From NCBI RefSeq assembly GCF_902459685.1, contig NZ_CABPSF010000001.1:620001-684000 (forward strand): a DNA stretch of 64,000 bases. Direction: 5' to 3'. How positions within the stretch are numbered: position 1 is the stretch's first letter; each line of letters opens with the position of its first letter. The translations under genes were made by a program, and so were the position numbers. The notes below the pieces were generated by a model. The model was given only the letters and a program-made list of their open reading frames with translations, had not been told where the DNA came from and made no database searches. This DNA comes from Pandoraea iniqua. Lineage in GTDB: Bacteria > Pseudomonadota > Gammaproteobacteria > Burkholderiales > Burkholderiaceae. This document shows, one piece after another, positions 9,516 through 18,519 of this stretch.

Positions 9516-9531
9516 TTTACGTTAGCGTCAA
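9516..9531. promoter_or_regulatory. Second LiuR-like operator, upstream of the MBL-fold gene
   Basis: TTTACGTTAGCGTCAA matches the perfect palindrome at 8888 at 14 of 16 positions. It lies about 75 bp before the plus-strand MBL-fold gene and about 140 bp before liuR, so it could serve either or both. Confidence 0.65.
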
Positions 9532-9605
9532 GTTGCATCGTATGCAATCGGTGACGGCGTCTACTTCAAGAACAACAGCACAAGCCCATCTGGAGCGTGG
9601 CCCCC

Positions 9606-10688
9606 GTGAATGCCCTCGAACAACAACTGAATTACCCCTTTGGTGAACTCCTGCCCGACGGCGGCACCGTGCACGAAGTCGTGCCGGGCGTCTTCTGGGT
9701 GCGCATGCCGCTACCGTTCGTGCTCGATCACATCAATCTGTGGCTGCTGCGCGACGAAGTGGACGGCGTCAAAGGCTGGACAGTTGTCGACTGCGGCATT
9801 ACGCATCCGCAAATCAAGGCGTACTGGGAGCAGGTGTTCGACACCGCGCTCGGCGGCGAGCCGGTGCTGCGTGTGCTCGTCACGCATTGCCACCCCGATC
9901 ACCTCGGCCTCGCCCACTGGATCTGCAAGGGCGGCGACAAGCAGCGCTGGGACGCCCGCCTCGCGATGTCGCAGGGCGACTACGCGTGGGGCCGGTTGAT
10001 GTCGTCAGGCGATAACAACAACAGCTCGAACGCCGGTGGCGAATTCGCCGTGGCGCACTTCATCGCGCATGGCCTCGCCGACGAAGCGATGATCGACCAG
10101 ATTCGCCATCGCAAGACCTATTTCAGCGATCTCGTGCCCGAAGTGCCGTCACGCTTCTACCGTTTGCGCGATGGCGACACGTTGCGCATCGGCGGCAGCG
10201 ACTGGTGCATGATTGCCGGCTTCGGTCATTCTCCGGAACACATGGCGTTGTACAGCGAACAGCACAACGTGCTGATTTCCGGCGACATGGTGCTGCCGCG
10301 CATCTCGACCAACGTCAGCGTGTTCGACATCGAGCCCGAGGCCAACTCGCTGCAACTGTTCCTCGATTCGCTGGGCGTGTATCTCGATCTGCCGGAAGAC
10401 TGCTTGGTGCTGCCGTCGCATGGCCGCCCGTTCACCGGTTTGCATACGCGTATCCGGCAATTGCGCGATCACCACGATGCCCGTTTGCAGGAAGTGCGCG
10501 AGGCGTGCGCCAAGTCGCCGCAAAGCGCGGGCGACATCGTGCCGATCATGTTCCACCGCAAGCTCGATGCGCACCAGACCACGTTTGCCATGGGCGAGGC
10601 GCTGGCGCATTTGCACATGCTCTGGCGCAAGGGCGAACTCAAGCGCGCGCGCGACGAAAAAGGTGTGTGGCGATTCTCGCCGGCGTGA
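9606..10688 (+). CDS. Metallo-beta-lactamase-fold hydrolase (glyoxalase II/LACTB2-like)
   Basis: 360 residues from the GTG at 9606, chosen because GGAG lies 10 bp before it; a GTG at 9597 would leave only one base of spacing. The dinuclear metal motif THCHPDHLG is at residues 93-101, a later His is in SHGRPF, and a C-terminal helical extension (HMLWRKGELKRA) resembles the winged-helix tail of LACTB2-type proteins. It is probably a hydrolase of thioesters or phosphodiesters. The LiuR-like site before it suggests coregulation with leucine catabolism, perhaps acting on an acyl-CoA; this is inference. Confidence 0.87.
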   Translation: MNALEQQLNYPFGELLPDGGTVHEVVPGVFWVRMPLPFVLDHINLWLLRDEVDGVKGWTVVDCGITHPQIKAYWEQVFDTALGGEPVLRVLVTHCHPDHLGLAHWICKGGDKQRWDARLAMSQGDYAWGRLMSSGDNNNSSNAGGEFAVAHFIAHGLADEAMIDQIRHRKTYFSDLVPEVPSRFYRLRDGDTLRIGGSDWCMIAGFGHSPEHMALYSEQHNVLISGDMVLPRISTNVSVFDIEPEANSLQLFLDSLGVYLDLPEDCLVLPSHGRPFTGLHTRIRQLRDHHDARLQEVREACAKSPQSAGDIVPIMFHRKLDAHQTTFAMGEALAHLHMLWRKGELKRARDEKGVWRFSPA

Positions 10689-10700
10689 CAACGTCGTGCG

Positions 10701-10744
10701 ATAGCCGCTTCAACCATAGCCGCGCCAACCATAGCGACGCGACC
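10701..10744. repeat. Three degenerate copies of a 15-bp tandem repeat
   Basis: Units ATAGCCGCTTCAACC and ATAGCCGCGCCAACC are followed by a partial third copy, starting 12 bp after the MBL-gene stop. The third copy runs into a 9-bp hairpin (10734-10757, arms GCGACGCGA and TCGCGTCGC) that has no T run. Confidence 0.75.
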
Positions 10745-10778
10745 TTGCTCGCGTCGCGTCAAATCGTTGCCGATCGCC

Positions 10779-11651
10779 TCAACGGCGCGGCAACACCCCG
10801 AAGCGTTTTCCCACTGTGTCGATCACCACGATGCGCTCCAGGAAGGGCGCGTTGCCAATCGTCGGCGCCATGCGATCGTCGTCGCGCAACGTGTAGGCCA
10901 GCGTCACATGCACCGGTTGCCCGCCGACCGTCAGTGCAAGGTCGGTGCGTTTGGGCAGCATCACCAGCGGGTTTCCCAAAGCGGGCACTGTGATCGGCGC
11001 GGGGCGGTCGTCGGCCGTGGCGGTGTCCGGGATGAGTGCCCACTGGTCGGGCGGCACCACCAGCTCGAACATGCTGCTCCCCGTGTCGAAAATCGCCAGC
11101 CCGCTGAACGCCGGGGCGGCGTAGTCCACCAGAATCTTGTCGCGCAGGTTGCCCGCGCTTTCCCGATAGCGCGAGAAATGCGCCGGCCATCGCGCGCTCA
11201 ACGCGTCCGTTTGTTCCGGGTTCAGCCAGTAGATGCGTTGCTCCCGGTAGTCGATCGCAATGGCCATCCCGCGCGTGAACGCGTAGCCGAGCGTGCCGAT
11301 CAACGGTGGCTCATCCGGCGAGCGCGGCACAGTTCCCAACGCGGGCCGAGCTTCGAACGGGACTTGCATGCGCAGTCCGCTGTCGAAAATCAACGCCATT
11401 TCAGTGGGCAGCGTGGACGAGGCCGATGAAGCGGACGACGTCGGCAACGCCTCGTCAGCCACGCCCAACACCGGCCCGGCGGCTCGCCCATAGAGCAGGT
11501 TCGCCGGCGCCCCCGTATCCCATTGAAAGCGCACCCGCTGACCGGTCGCGGCCAGTGTTGCCTCGATGAAGATGGCGGTGCGCTCGTGAACCTTCCCGTC
11601 CAGTCGTGCCGACGCAAACTTGAAGGGCAGCCAATCCTGATACTCGAACAT
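10779..11651 (-). CDS. Retropepsin-like protein with two DTG-bearing halves
   Basis: 290 residues from the ATG at 11651; a TTG at 11693 would abut a terminator stem and is less likely. The first half has FQWDTGAPANLLYG (DTG at 45-47) and then PPLIGTLGYAF and IAIDYREQRIYWL, the hydrophobic-Gly and closing strands of retropepsin-like domains. The second half repeats the pattern: AIFDTGSSMFELV (DTG at 189-191) and TIGNAPFLERIVVIDTVGKRFGV near the end. I do not recognise a named family. The layout suggests an aspartic protease built from two tandem retropepsin units. There is no signal peptide or membrane segment. Confidence 0.65.
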   Translation of the reverse strand: MFEYQDWLPFKFASARLDGKVHERTAIFIEATLAATGQRVRFQWDTGAPANLLYGRAAGPVLGVADEALPTSSASSASSTLPTEMALIFDSGLRMQVPFEARPALGTVPRSPDEPPLIGTLGYAFTRGMAIAIDYREQRIYWLNPEQTDALSARWPAHFSRYRESAGNLRDKILVDYAAPAFSGLAIFDTGSSMFELVVPPDQWALIPDTATADDRPAPITVPALGNPLVMLPKRTDLALTVGGQPVHVTLAYTLRDDDRMAPTIGNAPFLERIVVIDTVGKRFGVLPRR

Positions 11652-11693
11652 GGGGGCAGACGTCTCAGTGCCGGGCGCCGTTGCGGCGGCCAA

Positions 11694-11737
11694 AAAGAAA
11701 ACCCCGCTGTCGCGGGCGCGAGAGCGGGGTACCGGTA
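11694..11737 (-). terminator. Rho-independent terminator of the MFS gene
   Basis: Read on the minus strand, a GC-rich stem with outer arms CCCCGCT and AGCGGGG is followed by TTTTCTTTTT. It lies about 67 bp past the MFS stop and just before the retropepsin-like gene. Confidence 0.85.
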
Positions 11738-11803
11738 TCGGTATCGGGTCGGCAACGCATGTCAGTCATCGCAGTGGCGGCGCTGGCATCGCGTTGTTGG
11801 CAA

Positions 11804-13123
11804 TCAAGCGTGCTGCGCTGCCGACGGAATGTGACGGCCATCGCGGCCGAGCAGTCCGTACGTGACGAGGCTGATCGCCACGGTGAGCAGGATGTAGTAC
11901 GCCGGGGCCAGCTCGTTTTGCGTCGCCTTGATCAGGTACGTGATCCAGAACGGCGCCAGACCGCCGAAGAGCATGACCGACACGTTGTAGAGAATCGACA
12001 CGCCCGTCGAGCGCACCCCTACCGGAAACACCTCGGTGACGGCCGTCGGGAACGCGCCCCACACGAAGCCCATGCAAACGGCCGGCAGAATCTGCGCGAG
12101 CAGCAGGTTGCCCATCGACGGTGCGCCATGCAGTCGCGTGAACATCCAGAACGACGCCAGCCCATAGAGCAGCACGAACAGCAGGATCAGCGGCTTGCGG
12201 CCCACGCGATCCGAGATCCAGCCCGCGAGCGGGCACATGAACGCGATCAGCATGGCGGCGACAAACGTCGACAAGCTCGCCGCACCTTGCGACAGACCGA
12301 GTTGCTTCACTGCGTAAATCGGCGTGTAGATCAGCGTGACGTAGAACGACGTCGTCGCAGCCACCGTCAGGCCGAAGCCGGCGATCAGCGAGCGATAGTG
12401 ATTCGCGAACACTTCGGCGAGCGGCGTGCGGCGCGTGGGTTCACGCACGGCGGCGTAGGCGAGGAACTCCGGCGATTCCGTCATGCGGCGGCGAATGTAG
12501 AAACCTACCGGGCCGATCAGAATCCCGAACAGGAACGGCAGACGCCAGCCCCACGATTCCAGCGCTTCTTTCGTCAGCCCCGTATTGAGCAGATACGCAC
12601 ACAGCCCGGCGAGCGCGACGGCCAGCGCTTGCGAGCACATCTGGAAGCTGCCGTAGAAGCCGCGCAGGTGCGGCGGCGAGAACTCGATCAGCATGGCCGT
12701 CGAGCCGCCGAATTCGCCCCCGGCGGAGAAGCCCTGAATCACCCGCGCCAGCAGAATCAGCAGCGGTGCCGCGAAGCCGATGGTCGCGTAGGTCGGGGCG
12801 ATACCGATCAGGCCGGTACCCAGCGCCATGAGCAGCACCATGACCGACAGCGCCGACTTACGGCCCGCGTGGTCGGCATAGAGACCGAAAGCAATACCGC
12901 CAATGGGACGGAAGAAGAATGCGACACCGAGCGACGCCACACTCGCGAGCAGCGAGTTGGTCTCATCGACGGCAGGGAAGAACAGTTTTGCAATGACGAC
13001 GGCGAACAGACCGTAGACGGTGAAGTCGAACCACTCGAATGCGTTGCCCAGCGTAGACCCGATCACAGCCTTGCGTCGCAGTGCCGGATCGATAACCGGC
13101 GTGCCGGTGGGGGTTGCCTGCAT
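11804..13123 (-). CDS. MFS transporter of the metabolite:H+ symporter (MHS) type
   Basis: 439 residues from the ATG at 13123, which has AGGAGAGG immediately upstream. The start GSTLGNAFEWFDFTVYG is the MHS-family TM1 signature (KgtP, ProP, ShiA relatives), and RPIGGIAFGLYADHAGRK and DRVGRKPLILLF are the two MFS loop motifs. About twelve membrane segments are readable. Substrates in this family are organic acids or zwitterions such as citrate, alpha-ketoglutarate or betaine; the sequence alone does not choose one. It is a single-gene unit with its own terminator. Confidence 0.9.
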   Translation of the reverse strand: MQATPTGTPVIDPALRRKAVIGSTLGNAFEWFDFTVYGLFAVVIAKLFFPAVDETNSLLASVASLGVAFFFRPIGGIAFGLYADHAGRKSALSVMVLLMALGTGLIGIAPTYATIGFAAPLLILLARVIQGFSAGGEFGGSTAMLIEFSPPHLRGFYGSFQMCSQALAVALAGLCAYLLNTGLTKEALESWGWRLPFLFGILIGPVGFYIRRRMTESPEFLAYAAVREPTRRTPLAEVFANHYRSLIAGFGLTVAATTSFYVTLIYTPIYAVKQLGLSQGAASLSTFVAAMLIAFMCPLAGWISDRVGRKPLILLFVLLYGLASFWMFTRLHGAPSMGNLLLAQILPAVCMGFVWGAFPTAVTEVFPVGVRSTGVSILYNVSVMLFGGLAPFWITYLIKATQNELAPAYYILLTVAISLVTYGLLGRDGRHIPSAAQHA

Positions 13124-13377
13124 GTGCCTCTCCTGCTCTTGGTTGGGAGCGCCGCACTTGGAAGCCTCACCCGGCAGCAACCGCGCGCCGGCATGGCCTT
13201 CTCTCTGGTGGCGGCAAAACCGTCAGTGACGTGTGTGCGTCTTGTGTGCGCTGTCTGTGTGACCTCTGTTTGAGTGACTTATCCACTCTAGCGCAGGTAC
13301 GCAACGCACCACAACGGGTCAATATTCCGCTGGCGGGAGGTCGTTTCAGGGATGAGACGCGGGAGGCGGCAGGGGAC

Positions 13378-13406
13378 GGGCGCCACGCCGCGTATGGGCG
13401 GCGCCC
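13378..13406 (-). terminator. Hairpin downstream of the SDR gene
   Basis: Arms GGGCGCC and GGCGCCC enclose 15 bases, 17 bp past the SDR stop. There is no T run, so termination is only a possibility. Confidence 0.4.
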
Positions 13407-13422
13407 GGGTGTGAGCGCTGGC

Positions 13423-14265
13423 TCAGGAAGGATCGGTGTCCGTTTTCGACGCGGCTTGCGTGCCGTCGGCCGCTTTCTGACGATCTGCCATACGCGGCTT
13501 GCGTGGGGCTTTGGCGAACGCCATGTCATAGAGCCAGCGCGGCAGGCGTCGCAACAGGCAGGCCACCACGCCCATCTGCCACGGCAGCACGACAAAGCGC
13601 TTGCGCCGTGCAATGGCGCTGGCGGCCTTGCGCGCGAACTTGCCGGCATCCATCAGGAACGGCATCGGGAACGGATTGCCGTCGGTCATCGGCGTACGGA
13701 TGTAGCCCGGCGCGATCGTAACCACCGCGACTTTGTCGGCGCGCAATTCCACGCGCAGGCTTTCCAGATACGTCATCGCTGCGGCTTTCGACGCGCTGTA
13801 CGCGCCGTGCCCCGGCAGACCGCGTACGCCCGCCACGCTACCGATACCCACGAGCGCACCGCGTTTGACCGCACGCATGGGACCGACAAACGGGCTGAAG
13901 GTGGCGACCATCGCCATCCAGTTCGTGTCCATGACCGACGCGAAATGCGGCAGATCGGCGGGGTCTTCGGTGTTCACGCCGTGGCTGATACCGGCGTTGG
14001 CGATCACGATGTCCGGCGTGCCGTGGCGCGACATGAAGTCTTCGGCGGCGGCGCGCAGCGCGATCGCGTCACGCACATCGAGTGCGTAGCAATGCACGGC
14101 GTGTGGATGCGGCAGCGTGGCGGCCAGATCGGCGAGCTTGTCGCCGCGCCGCCCAACCAGCCCGAGAATGGCGCCCTCGGCGGCGTAGTGCCGCGTGAGC
14201 GCCTCGCCCAGCCCGCTGGAGGCGCCCGTGATGAAGACCTTCGGTGATGCAGTATGTGTCGCCAT
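13423..14265 (-). CDS. SDR family oxidoreductase
   Basis: 280 residues. FITGASSGLGEAL (residues 11-23) is the cofactor glycine motif, NAGIS the central motif, and the catalytic YSASKAAAM segment carries YxxxK; GYIRTPMTDGNPFPMPFLMD matches the DltE-like/YqjQ-type SDR subgroup. A basic C-terminal tail follows. The substrate is unknown. It follows argS-SPOR-dsbA on the same strand, but the dsbA terminator ends only about 7 bp before its start codon and no clear ribosome site is visible. Confidence 0.88.
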   Translation of the reverse strand: MATHTASPKVFITGASSGLGEALTRHYAAEGAILGLVGRRGDKLADLAATLPHPHAVHCYALDVRDAIALRAAAEDFMSRHGTPDIVIANAGISHGVNTEDPADLPHFASVMDTNWMAMVATFSPFVGPMRAVKRGALVGIGSVAGVRGLPGHGAYSASKAAAMTYLESLRVELRADKVAVVTIAPGYIRTPMTDGNPFPMPFLMDAGKFARKAASAIARRKRFVVLPWQMGVVACLLRRLPRWLYDMAFAKAPRKPRMADRQKAADGTQAASKTDTDPS

Positions 14266-14271
14266 GAACGC

Positions 14272-14296
14272 AAAAGCCCGGCCGGAGCCGGGCTTT
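14272..14296 (-). terminator. Rho-independent terminator of dsbA
   Basis: On the minus strand AAAGCCCGGC, a four-base loop and GCCGGGCTTTT form a perfect 10-bp stem with a short T run, 15 bp after the dsbA stop. Confidence 0.85.
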
Positions 14297-14310
14297 GTGA
14301 GGCGCGAAGC

Positions 14311-15009
14311 TTAGAGCTTCTTCGCGCGGATCTGATTGATGATCGAATCGGCCGTCTTGAGGGCCGCGTCGAACGTCTGCTGCTCGGTCGTCGCCGGCTT
14401 GCCGGCCTTTTGCAGCGCGTCGCCCGAGGTGGCCGGCGAGACGAGGTACTTGCCTTGGATCGCGATCGTCGGCACGCCGTCGATCTTGTAGTCCTGCCAC
14501 GCCTTGTTGGCCAGTTCGACCGGCGTTTCCTTGCGCATCATGGCAGGCTTGCCAGCGGCGTCGTAGGCGTTGATGTAAGCCGTCTTGTCGATGCCGAACT
14601 GCGCGAGGAAGTCGGCTTGCGATTCCTTGGTCAGCAGGTAGTTGTGCTTGACGTGAATTTCATTGAAGACCTTCGGCGTGAGTTCGGCTTCCTTGCCCAG
14701 CGCAGTCAGCGCAATGAACATGCGCGTGTGCGGCTCAAAGCGGCTTTGGAAGGCCACCGGCACGCGCTTGAACACGACGTCCTTGCCCTGCGCCTTGACC
14801 CACTTTTCAAGCGTCGGCTCGAGCGCATTGCAATGCGGGCAGCCGTACCAGAAGAATTCGGTCACTTCGATCTTGCCGGCACCCGCGGTGAGCGGTTGCT
14901 GCGGAATCGTCACGTAGTCGGTCCCCGCGACCGGCGCTTCAGGCGAGGCAACGGCCGCACCCGAGAGAAACCCGAAAGAAATCAGAACGGCACCAAGAAG
15001 TTTTTTCAT
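14311..15009 (-). CDS. dsbA: Thiol:disulfide interchange protein DsbA
   Basis: 232 residues with a signal peptide (MKKLLGAVLISFGFLSGAAVA, cleaved near residue 21). The redox motif CPHC is at residues 57-60 in FFWYGCPHCNALEP, and the cis-proline loop is IDGVPTIAI. It introduces disulfide bonds into exported proteins in the periplasm. It follows the SPOR protein gene with a strong hairpin between them, so it is likely transcribed from its own promoter in the 15010-15267 gap. Confidence 0.95.
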   Translation of the reverse strand: MKKLLGAVLISFGFLSGAAVASPEAPVAGTDYVTIPQQPLTAGAGKIEVTEFFWYGCPHCNALEPTLEKWVKAQGKDVVFKRVPVAFQSRFEPHTRMFIALTALGKEAELTPKVFNEIHVKHNYLLTKESQADFLAQFGIDKTAYINAYDAAGKPAMMRKETPVELANKAWQDYKIDGVPTIAIQGKYLVSPATSGDALQKAGKPATTEQQTFDAALKTADSIINQIRAKKL

Positions 15010-15267
15010 GATCGTTGTTTAGGAGTGAAGCAGGCGCGCCAGCGCTGGTGTAGCGACGCTTCTGCGAAACCATAGCCCGGAATTAGGGGGAACAGGCCCT
15101 GAGGCACATTCGCCACTGCGTATGACCGGGCGGCATTCGCCGGGTTCAACGCGTTGCGTGTGTCGAGTGTGCCAAATTCCCCCCGCATGATGGGGCATTT
15201 TGCGACGACTTGCTGTACCGGTATGCGCTCGCGACCGGCCCGGCAAATGACTTCGGCGATCGGAAAA

Positions 15268-15300
15268 CAAGCGGCGTTGCGACAGGCGCAACGCCGCTTG
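15268..15300 (-). terminator. Rho-independent terminator of argS-SPOR unit
   Basis: Arms CAAGCGGCGTTGCG and CGCAACGCCGCTTG pair perfectly over 14 bp with a five-base loop. On the minus strand TTTTCC follows. It starts 8 bp after the SPOR gene stop. Confidence 0.85.
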
Positions 15301-15307
15301 CGTTCGT

Positions 15308-16003
15308 TCATTGCTTCGTGAAACGGATGACTGCCGTGTCGTAGCCGCCGTCTTGCAGGCGTTGACGCACGTGGTTCATCTCGTCGAGCTTGCCGTACGG
15401 GCCAAGGCGCACGCGGAACAGCGTGAGGCCGTTGGCGTCGCGCTGCGTCACCTTCGCTTCGAAGCCCGACAGGGCCAGCTTGGCACGCAGTTGTTCGGCG
15501 TCGTTTTGCGACTTGAACGCACCCACTTGCAGGTAATAACCCGTGCTGGCGTTATCCGTGGCGCTGGCCGGGGGCGTCGTCGGCGGTGCGACCGGGACGG
15601 TCGACTTGCCGTTCAGGATGTCGGCCGGCGAGGGCTTGGCCGGCGGGGTGGCCGGGGTGGCCGGCACGGCCGGGGCCGTGGTTTCAGGTGTGGCGGGCGT
15701 AACAGTCGTGCCCGGGACGAGCGGCGACGTGACGGCCGGCTGCGACGCGGTGTCCGGCGTCACAGTACCCGGGGCCGCGCCCGGCAGCGGGGTTCGCGGC
15801 TGGAGCGACTTGTTCGGATCGGGCGGCTGCGCGGCCGGCGAGTTGTCGGCAGGGCGCGGCGGCGTCTTTTCGACGAACGGGGTCGGCGTCTTCGTAATGT
15901 AGAGCGCAACAACGACGGCAACGGCCAGCCCAACGATCAGGCCGAGCACGATGCCCAGGAATGTGCCGCCCCGCTGGCGGGGCTGACGACGTTTGTTTGC
16001 CAT
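15308..16003 (-). CDS. SPOR-domain protein, inner-membrane anchored
   Basis: 231 residues: a short basic cytoplasmic start (MANKRRQPRQRGG), one membrane segment (about 14-36), a long Pro/Thr/Ala-rich linker (about 40-150), and a C-terminal SPOR domain (YYLQVGAFKSQNDAEQLRAK onward). SPOR domains bind denuded peptidoglycan glycans at the division septum, so this FtsN-like architecture suggests a cell-division or envelope role. It follows argS by 57 bp, a conserved Burkholderiales arrangement. Confidence 0.9.
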   Translation of the reverse strand: MANKRRQPRQRGGTFLGIVLGLIVGLAVAVVVALYITKTPTPFVEKTPPRPADNSPAAQPPDPNKSLQPRTPLPGAAPGTVTPDTASQPAVTSPLVPGTTVTPATPETTAPAVPATPATPPAKPSPADILNGKSTVPVAPPTTPPASATDNASTGYYLQVGAFKSQNDAEQLRAKLALSGFEAKVTQRDANGLTLFRVRLGPYGKLDEMNHVRQRLQDGGYDTAVIRFTKQ

Positions 16004-16060
16004 CGAGTCGATTCCGTCCTTACAGAGTTCCGTTGCGTTTCCGGTCCGGAGTGGTTGGAG

Positions 16061-17824
16061 TTACATCTTGGCCGGTGCAGACACGCCCAGCACGGCCAGA
16101 CCGTTGCGCAGCACCTGACGCGTCGCCGCGAGCAGCGCGAGGCGCGCATGCTTGACGGTGTCGTCGTCGACCAGCACGCGGTCCGAGTTATAGAACGAGT
16201 GGAACGCACCCGCGAGATCGCGCAGATAGAACGCCACCGCGTGCGGGGCCAGTTCTTCGGCGGCACGCGTGAGCATGTCCGGATACTCGGCGAGCAGTTG
16301 CAGCAACGCGAGGGCGCGCTCGCTGTCGAGCGGCGACAGATCGACATTCGCGAGTTGCGCCTCGTCACCGCCCCACTGCGTGAGGATCGAGCAGATGCGG
16401 GCGTGTGCGTACTGCACGTAATACACCGGGTTCTCGTCGTTCTGCTTGAGCGCGAGATCCACGTCGAACACGAATTCGGTGTCGGCCTTGCGCGAGATCA
16501 GGAAGAACCGCACGGCGTCGCGGCCACGGCGCAGCGCATCTTCACGGGCAGCCGGGTCGGTGATCGGCGTCTCGGCCGTGATGCCGCCCGACCATTCGAT
16601 CAGGTCGCGCACGGTCACGTAGCTGCCGGCACGCTTGGAGATCTTCACCTCTTCGCCGTTGCGCATGACGGTGACCATCTTGTGCAGCACGTAGTCGGGG
16701 TAGCCCTTCGGAATACCGATGCCGAGCGCTTGCAGACCGGCGCGCACGCGGGCGATGGTGCCGTGGTGGTCCGAGCCCTGCACGTTGATGACTTGGTGGA
16801 AACCGCGGTCCCACTTGCGCGTGTGATATGCCACGTCGGGCACGAAGTACGTGAACGTGCCGTCGGACTTGCGCATCACGCGGTCCTTGTCGTCGCCGTA
16901 GTCGGTCGTGCGCAGCCACAGCGCGCCGTCCTGTTCGTACGTCACGCCGGCATCGATGAGCGCCTGTACCGTGCGCTCGACGCTGCCGTCGGCGTACAGC
17001 GACGACTCGAGATAGTACTGATCGAAGATCACGCCGAACGTTTGCAGATCGATGTCTTGCTCGCGGCGCAGATACGCCACCGCAAACGCGCGGATCGAGT
17101 CGATGTCTTCCACGTTGCCGCTGCCGGTGACCGGCTCGCCGTCGGACGCCTGCACCGTCTTACCGGCGAGGAAATCTTGCGCGATGTCGCCGATGTAGTC
17201 GCCGTTGTAGGCCGACTCGGGCCACTCGGCGTCACCCGGCTTGAAACCGCGTGCACGGGCCTGCACCGACGTCGCCAGCGTCTGAATCTGCACGCCGGCG
17301 TCGTTGTAGTAGAACTCGCGGTGCACCGGGCGGCCTTGCGTGTCGAGCAGTGCCGAGATGGTGTCGCCCAGCGCGGCCTGGCGGCCGTGACCGACGTGCA
17401 GCGGGCCGGTCGGGTTAGCCGAGACGAACTCGATGAGCACCGGGGCGGCTTCGTTGCTGGCGGCACGGCGGCCGAACGCGGCGCCTTCGGTCAGGATGGC
17501 GCTGGCCACCGACTGTTTGGCGGCATTGGCCAGACGCAGGTTGATGAAGCCGGGGCCGGCGATTTCGACGGCGTCGACCAGACCTTTGGCGCGTGCGTCG
17601 GCGAGAATCGCGTCGGCGATCTTCTGCGCCAGCTCGCGCGGGTTGGCGCGCAGCGGCTTGGCGAGTTGCATCGCGACGTTACAGGCCAGATCGCCGTGAG
17701 CGGCGACTTTCGGGCGTTCCAGCAGGATCGTCGGCGCGGCCGGTGCGGTGCCGTCAGTCGGCAGCAGGCCGGTAACGACGTCGCCGATCAGCGCGACGAG
17801 AGCATTCTTTTGGGCGGGTAGCAT
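16061..17824 (-). CDS. argS: Arginyl-tRNA synthetase
   Basis: 587 residues. The class I signature HIGH appears as HVGH at residues 143-146 ([20 protein letters not shown]), and the KMSKS loop as KISKR in [10 protein letters not shown]. The ArgS N-terminal additive domain and the C-terminal DALR anticodon domain ([13 protein letters not shown] onward) are both present, so the gene is complete. It charges tRNA-Arg with arginine. It is the first gene of a minus-strand unit with the SPOR protein and faces away from DUF1840. Confidence 0.97.
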   Translation of the reverse strand: MLPAQKNALVALIGDVVTGLLPTDGTAPAAPTILLERPKVAAHGDLACNVAMQLAKPLRANPRELAQKIADAILADARAKGLVDAVEIAGPGFINLRLANAAKQSVASAILTEGAAFGRRAASNEAAPVLIEFVSANPTGPLHVGHGRQAALGDTISALLDTQGRPVHREFYYNDAGVQIQTLATSVQARARGFKPGDAEWPESAYNGDYIGDIAQDFLAGKTVQASDGEPVTGSGNVEDIDSIRAFAVAYLRREQDIDLQTFGVIFDQYYLESSLYADGSVERTVQALIDAGVTYEQDGALWLRTTDYGDDKDRVMRKSDGTFTYFVPDVAYHTRKWDRGFHQVINVQGSDHHGTIARVRAGLQALGIGIPKGYPDYVLHKMVTVMRNGEEVKISKRAGSYVTVRDLIEWSGGITAETPITDPAAREDALRRGRDAVRFFLISRKADTEFVFDVDLALKQNDENPVYYVQYAHARICSILTQWGGDEAQLANVDLSPLDSERALALLQLLAEYPDMLTRAAEELAPHAVAFYLRDLAGAFHSFYNSDRVLVDDDTVKHARLALLAATRQVLRNGLAVLGVSAPAKM

Positions 17825-17987
17825 GGCGGGTGTTTCGGGTGCGTCCGGACGGCGTCCAGACAGGCAATTGAATCGTCAGCACCGGATTTTAACAGGTGTA
17901 TGATGATTCCACGGTGCCCGCGGCCCCGCACATTACGTGACATGGGGGCGCAGTGGCAGTGGGGATAAGTCGAATAAGGAGGCAACC

Positions 17988-18311
17988 ATGCTGGTAACGT
18001 TCAAGTCGAAAGCGTCACCGAATATCACCATGCTGGAAAATCTCGCACAGTATCTGCTCGGTGTCGTCGGCAAAAAGCTCGGCGAACGCGGGGCGATCGG
18101 GGATGACGAAACCGGCGGTGCGATCGCGAAGCTCGAAGCCGCGATTGCGGAAGACAACGAAGCCGCGAAGAAAGAAAGCGAGGGCAAGAAGTCCGACGAG
18201 CGCGATGAGGACAACCGCCTGCGGCTCGCACAACGCGCGTATCCGTTGCTCGACATGCTGCGCGAAGCCAACAAGCTCAATGTCGCCGTCATGTGGGAAA
18301 CCGGCAACTGA
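17988..18311 (+). CDS. DUF1840 domain protein
   Basis: 107 residues from the ATG at 17988, preceded by AAGGAGG. The N terminus MLVTFKSKASPNITMLENLA and the C-terminal block RAYPLLDMLREANKLNVAVM are conserved in the betaproteobacterial DUF1840 family. The middle (about 40-75) is a charged, helix-prone segment rich in Lys, Glu and Asp. Function unknown; it looks cytosolic. It is divergent from argS and has its own terminator. Confidence 0.88.
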   Translation: MLVTFKSKASPNITMLENLAQYLLGVVGKKLGERGAIGDDETGGAIAKLEAAIAEDNEAAKKESEGKKSDERDEDNRLRLAQRAYPLLDMLREANKLNVAVMWETGN

Positions 18312-18333
18312 TAACCCAGCACCAGCCCGTCAT

Positions 18334-18366
18334 CAACGCGGCACCAACGCGGTACCAACGCGTCAC
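18334..18366. repeat. Three degenerate copies of an 11-bp tandem repeat
   Basis: Units CAACGCGGCAC, CAACGCGGTAC and CAACGCGTCAC begin 22 bp after the DUF1840 stop and end just before its terminator. Confidence 0.75.
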
Positions 18367-18374
18367 CGAAGTCG

Positions 18375-18412
18375 AAAAAAAGCAGGCCACGAATCGTGAG
18401 CCTGCTTTTTTT
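18375..18412 (+). terminator. Rho-independent terminator of the DUF1840 gene
   Basis: A seven-A run, arm GCAGGC, a 12-base loop, arm GCCTGC and a seven-T run. The flanking A and T runs make it usable on both strands. Confidence 0.9.
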
Positions 18413-18519
18413 ATGCCCGGCCGGAAGACGTCACCCCCGGGCGAGGGTAGCAATGATGCAGTGGTGACGCTCGACCGGCCGTAAGCATCGGGGCGCTTGG
18501 ATGTCCGTGCGCCCCACGC

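Noticed and set aside
15006-15311. A 101-codon minus-strand frame between the SPOR gene and dsbA
   Set aside because: It runs straight through the strong terminator at 15268-15300, has no ribosome site and no family resemblance.
15311-17821. An 836-codon plus-strand frame opposite argS and the SPOR gene
   Set aside because: Antisense shadow; its length follows from GC-rich codon use in argS.
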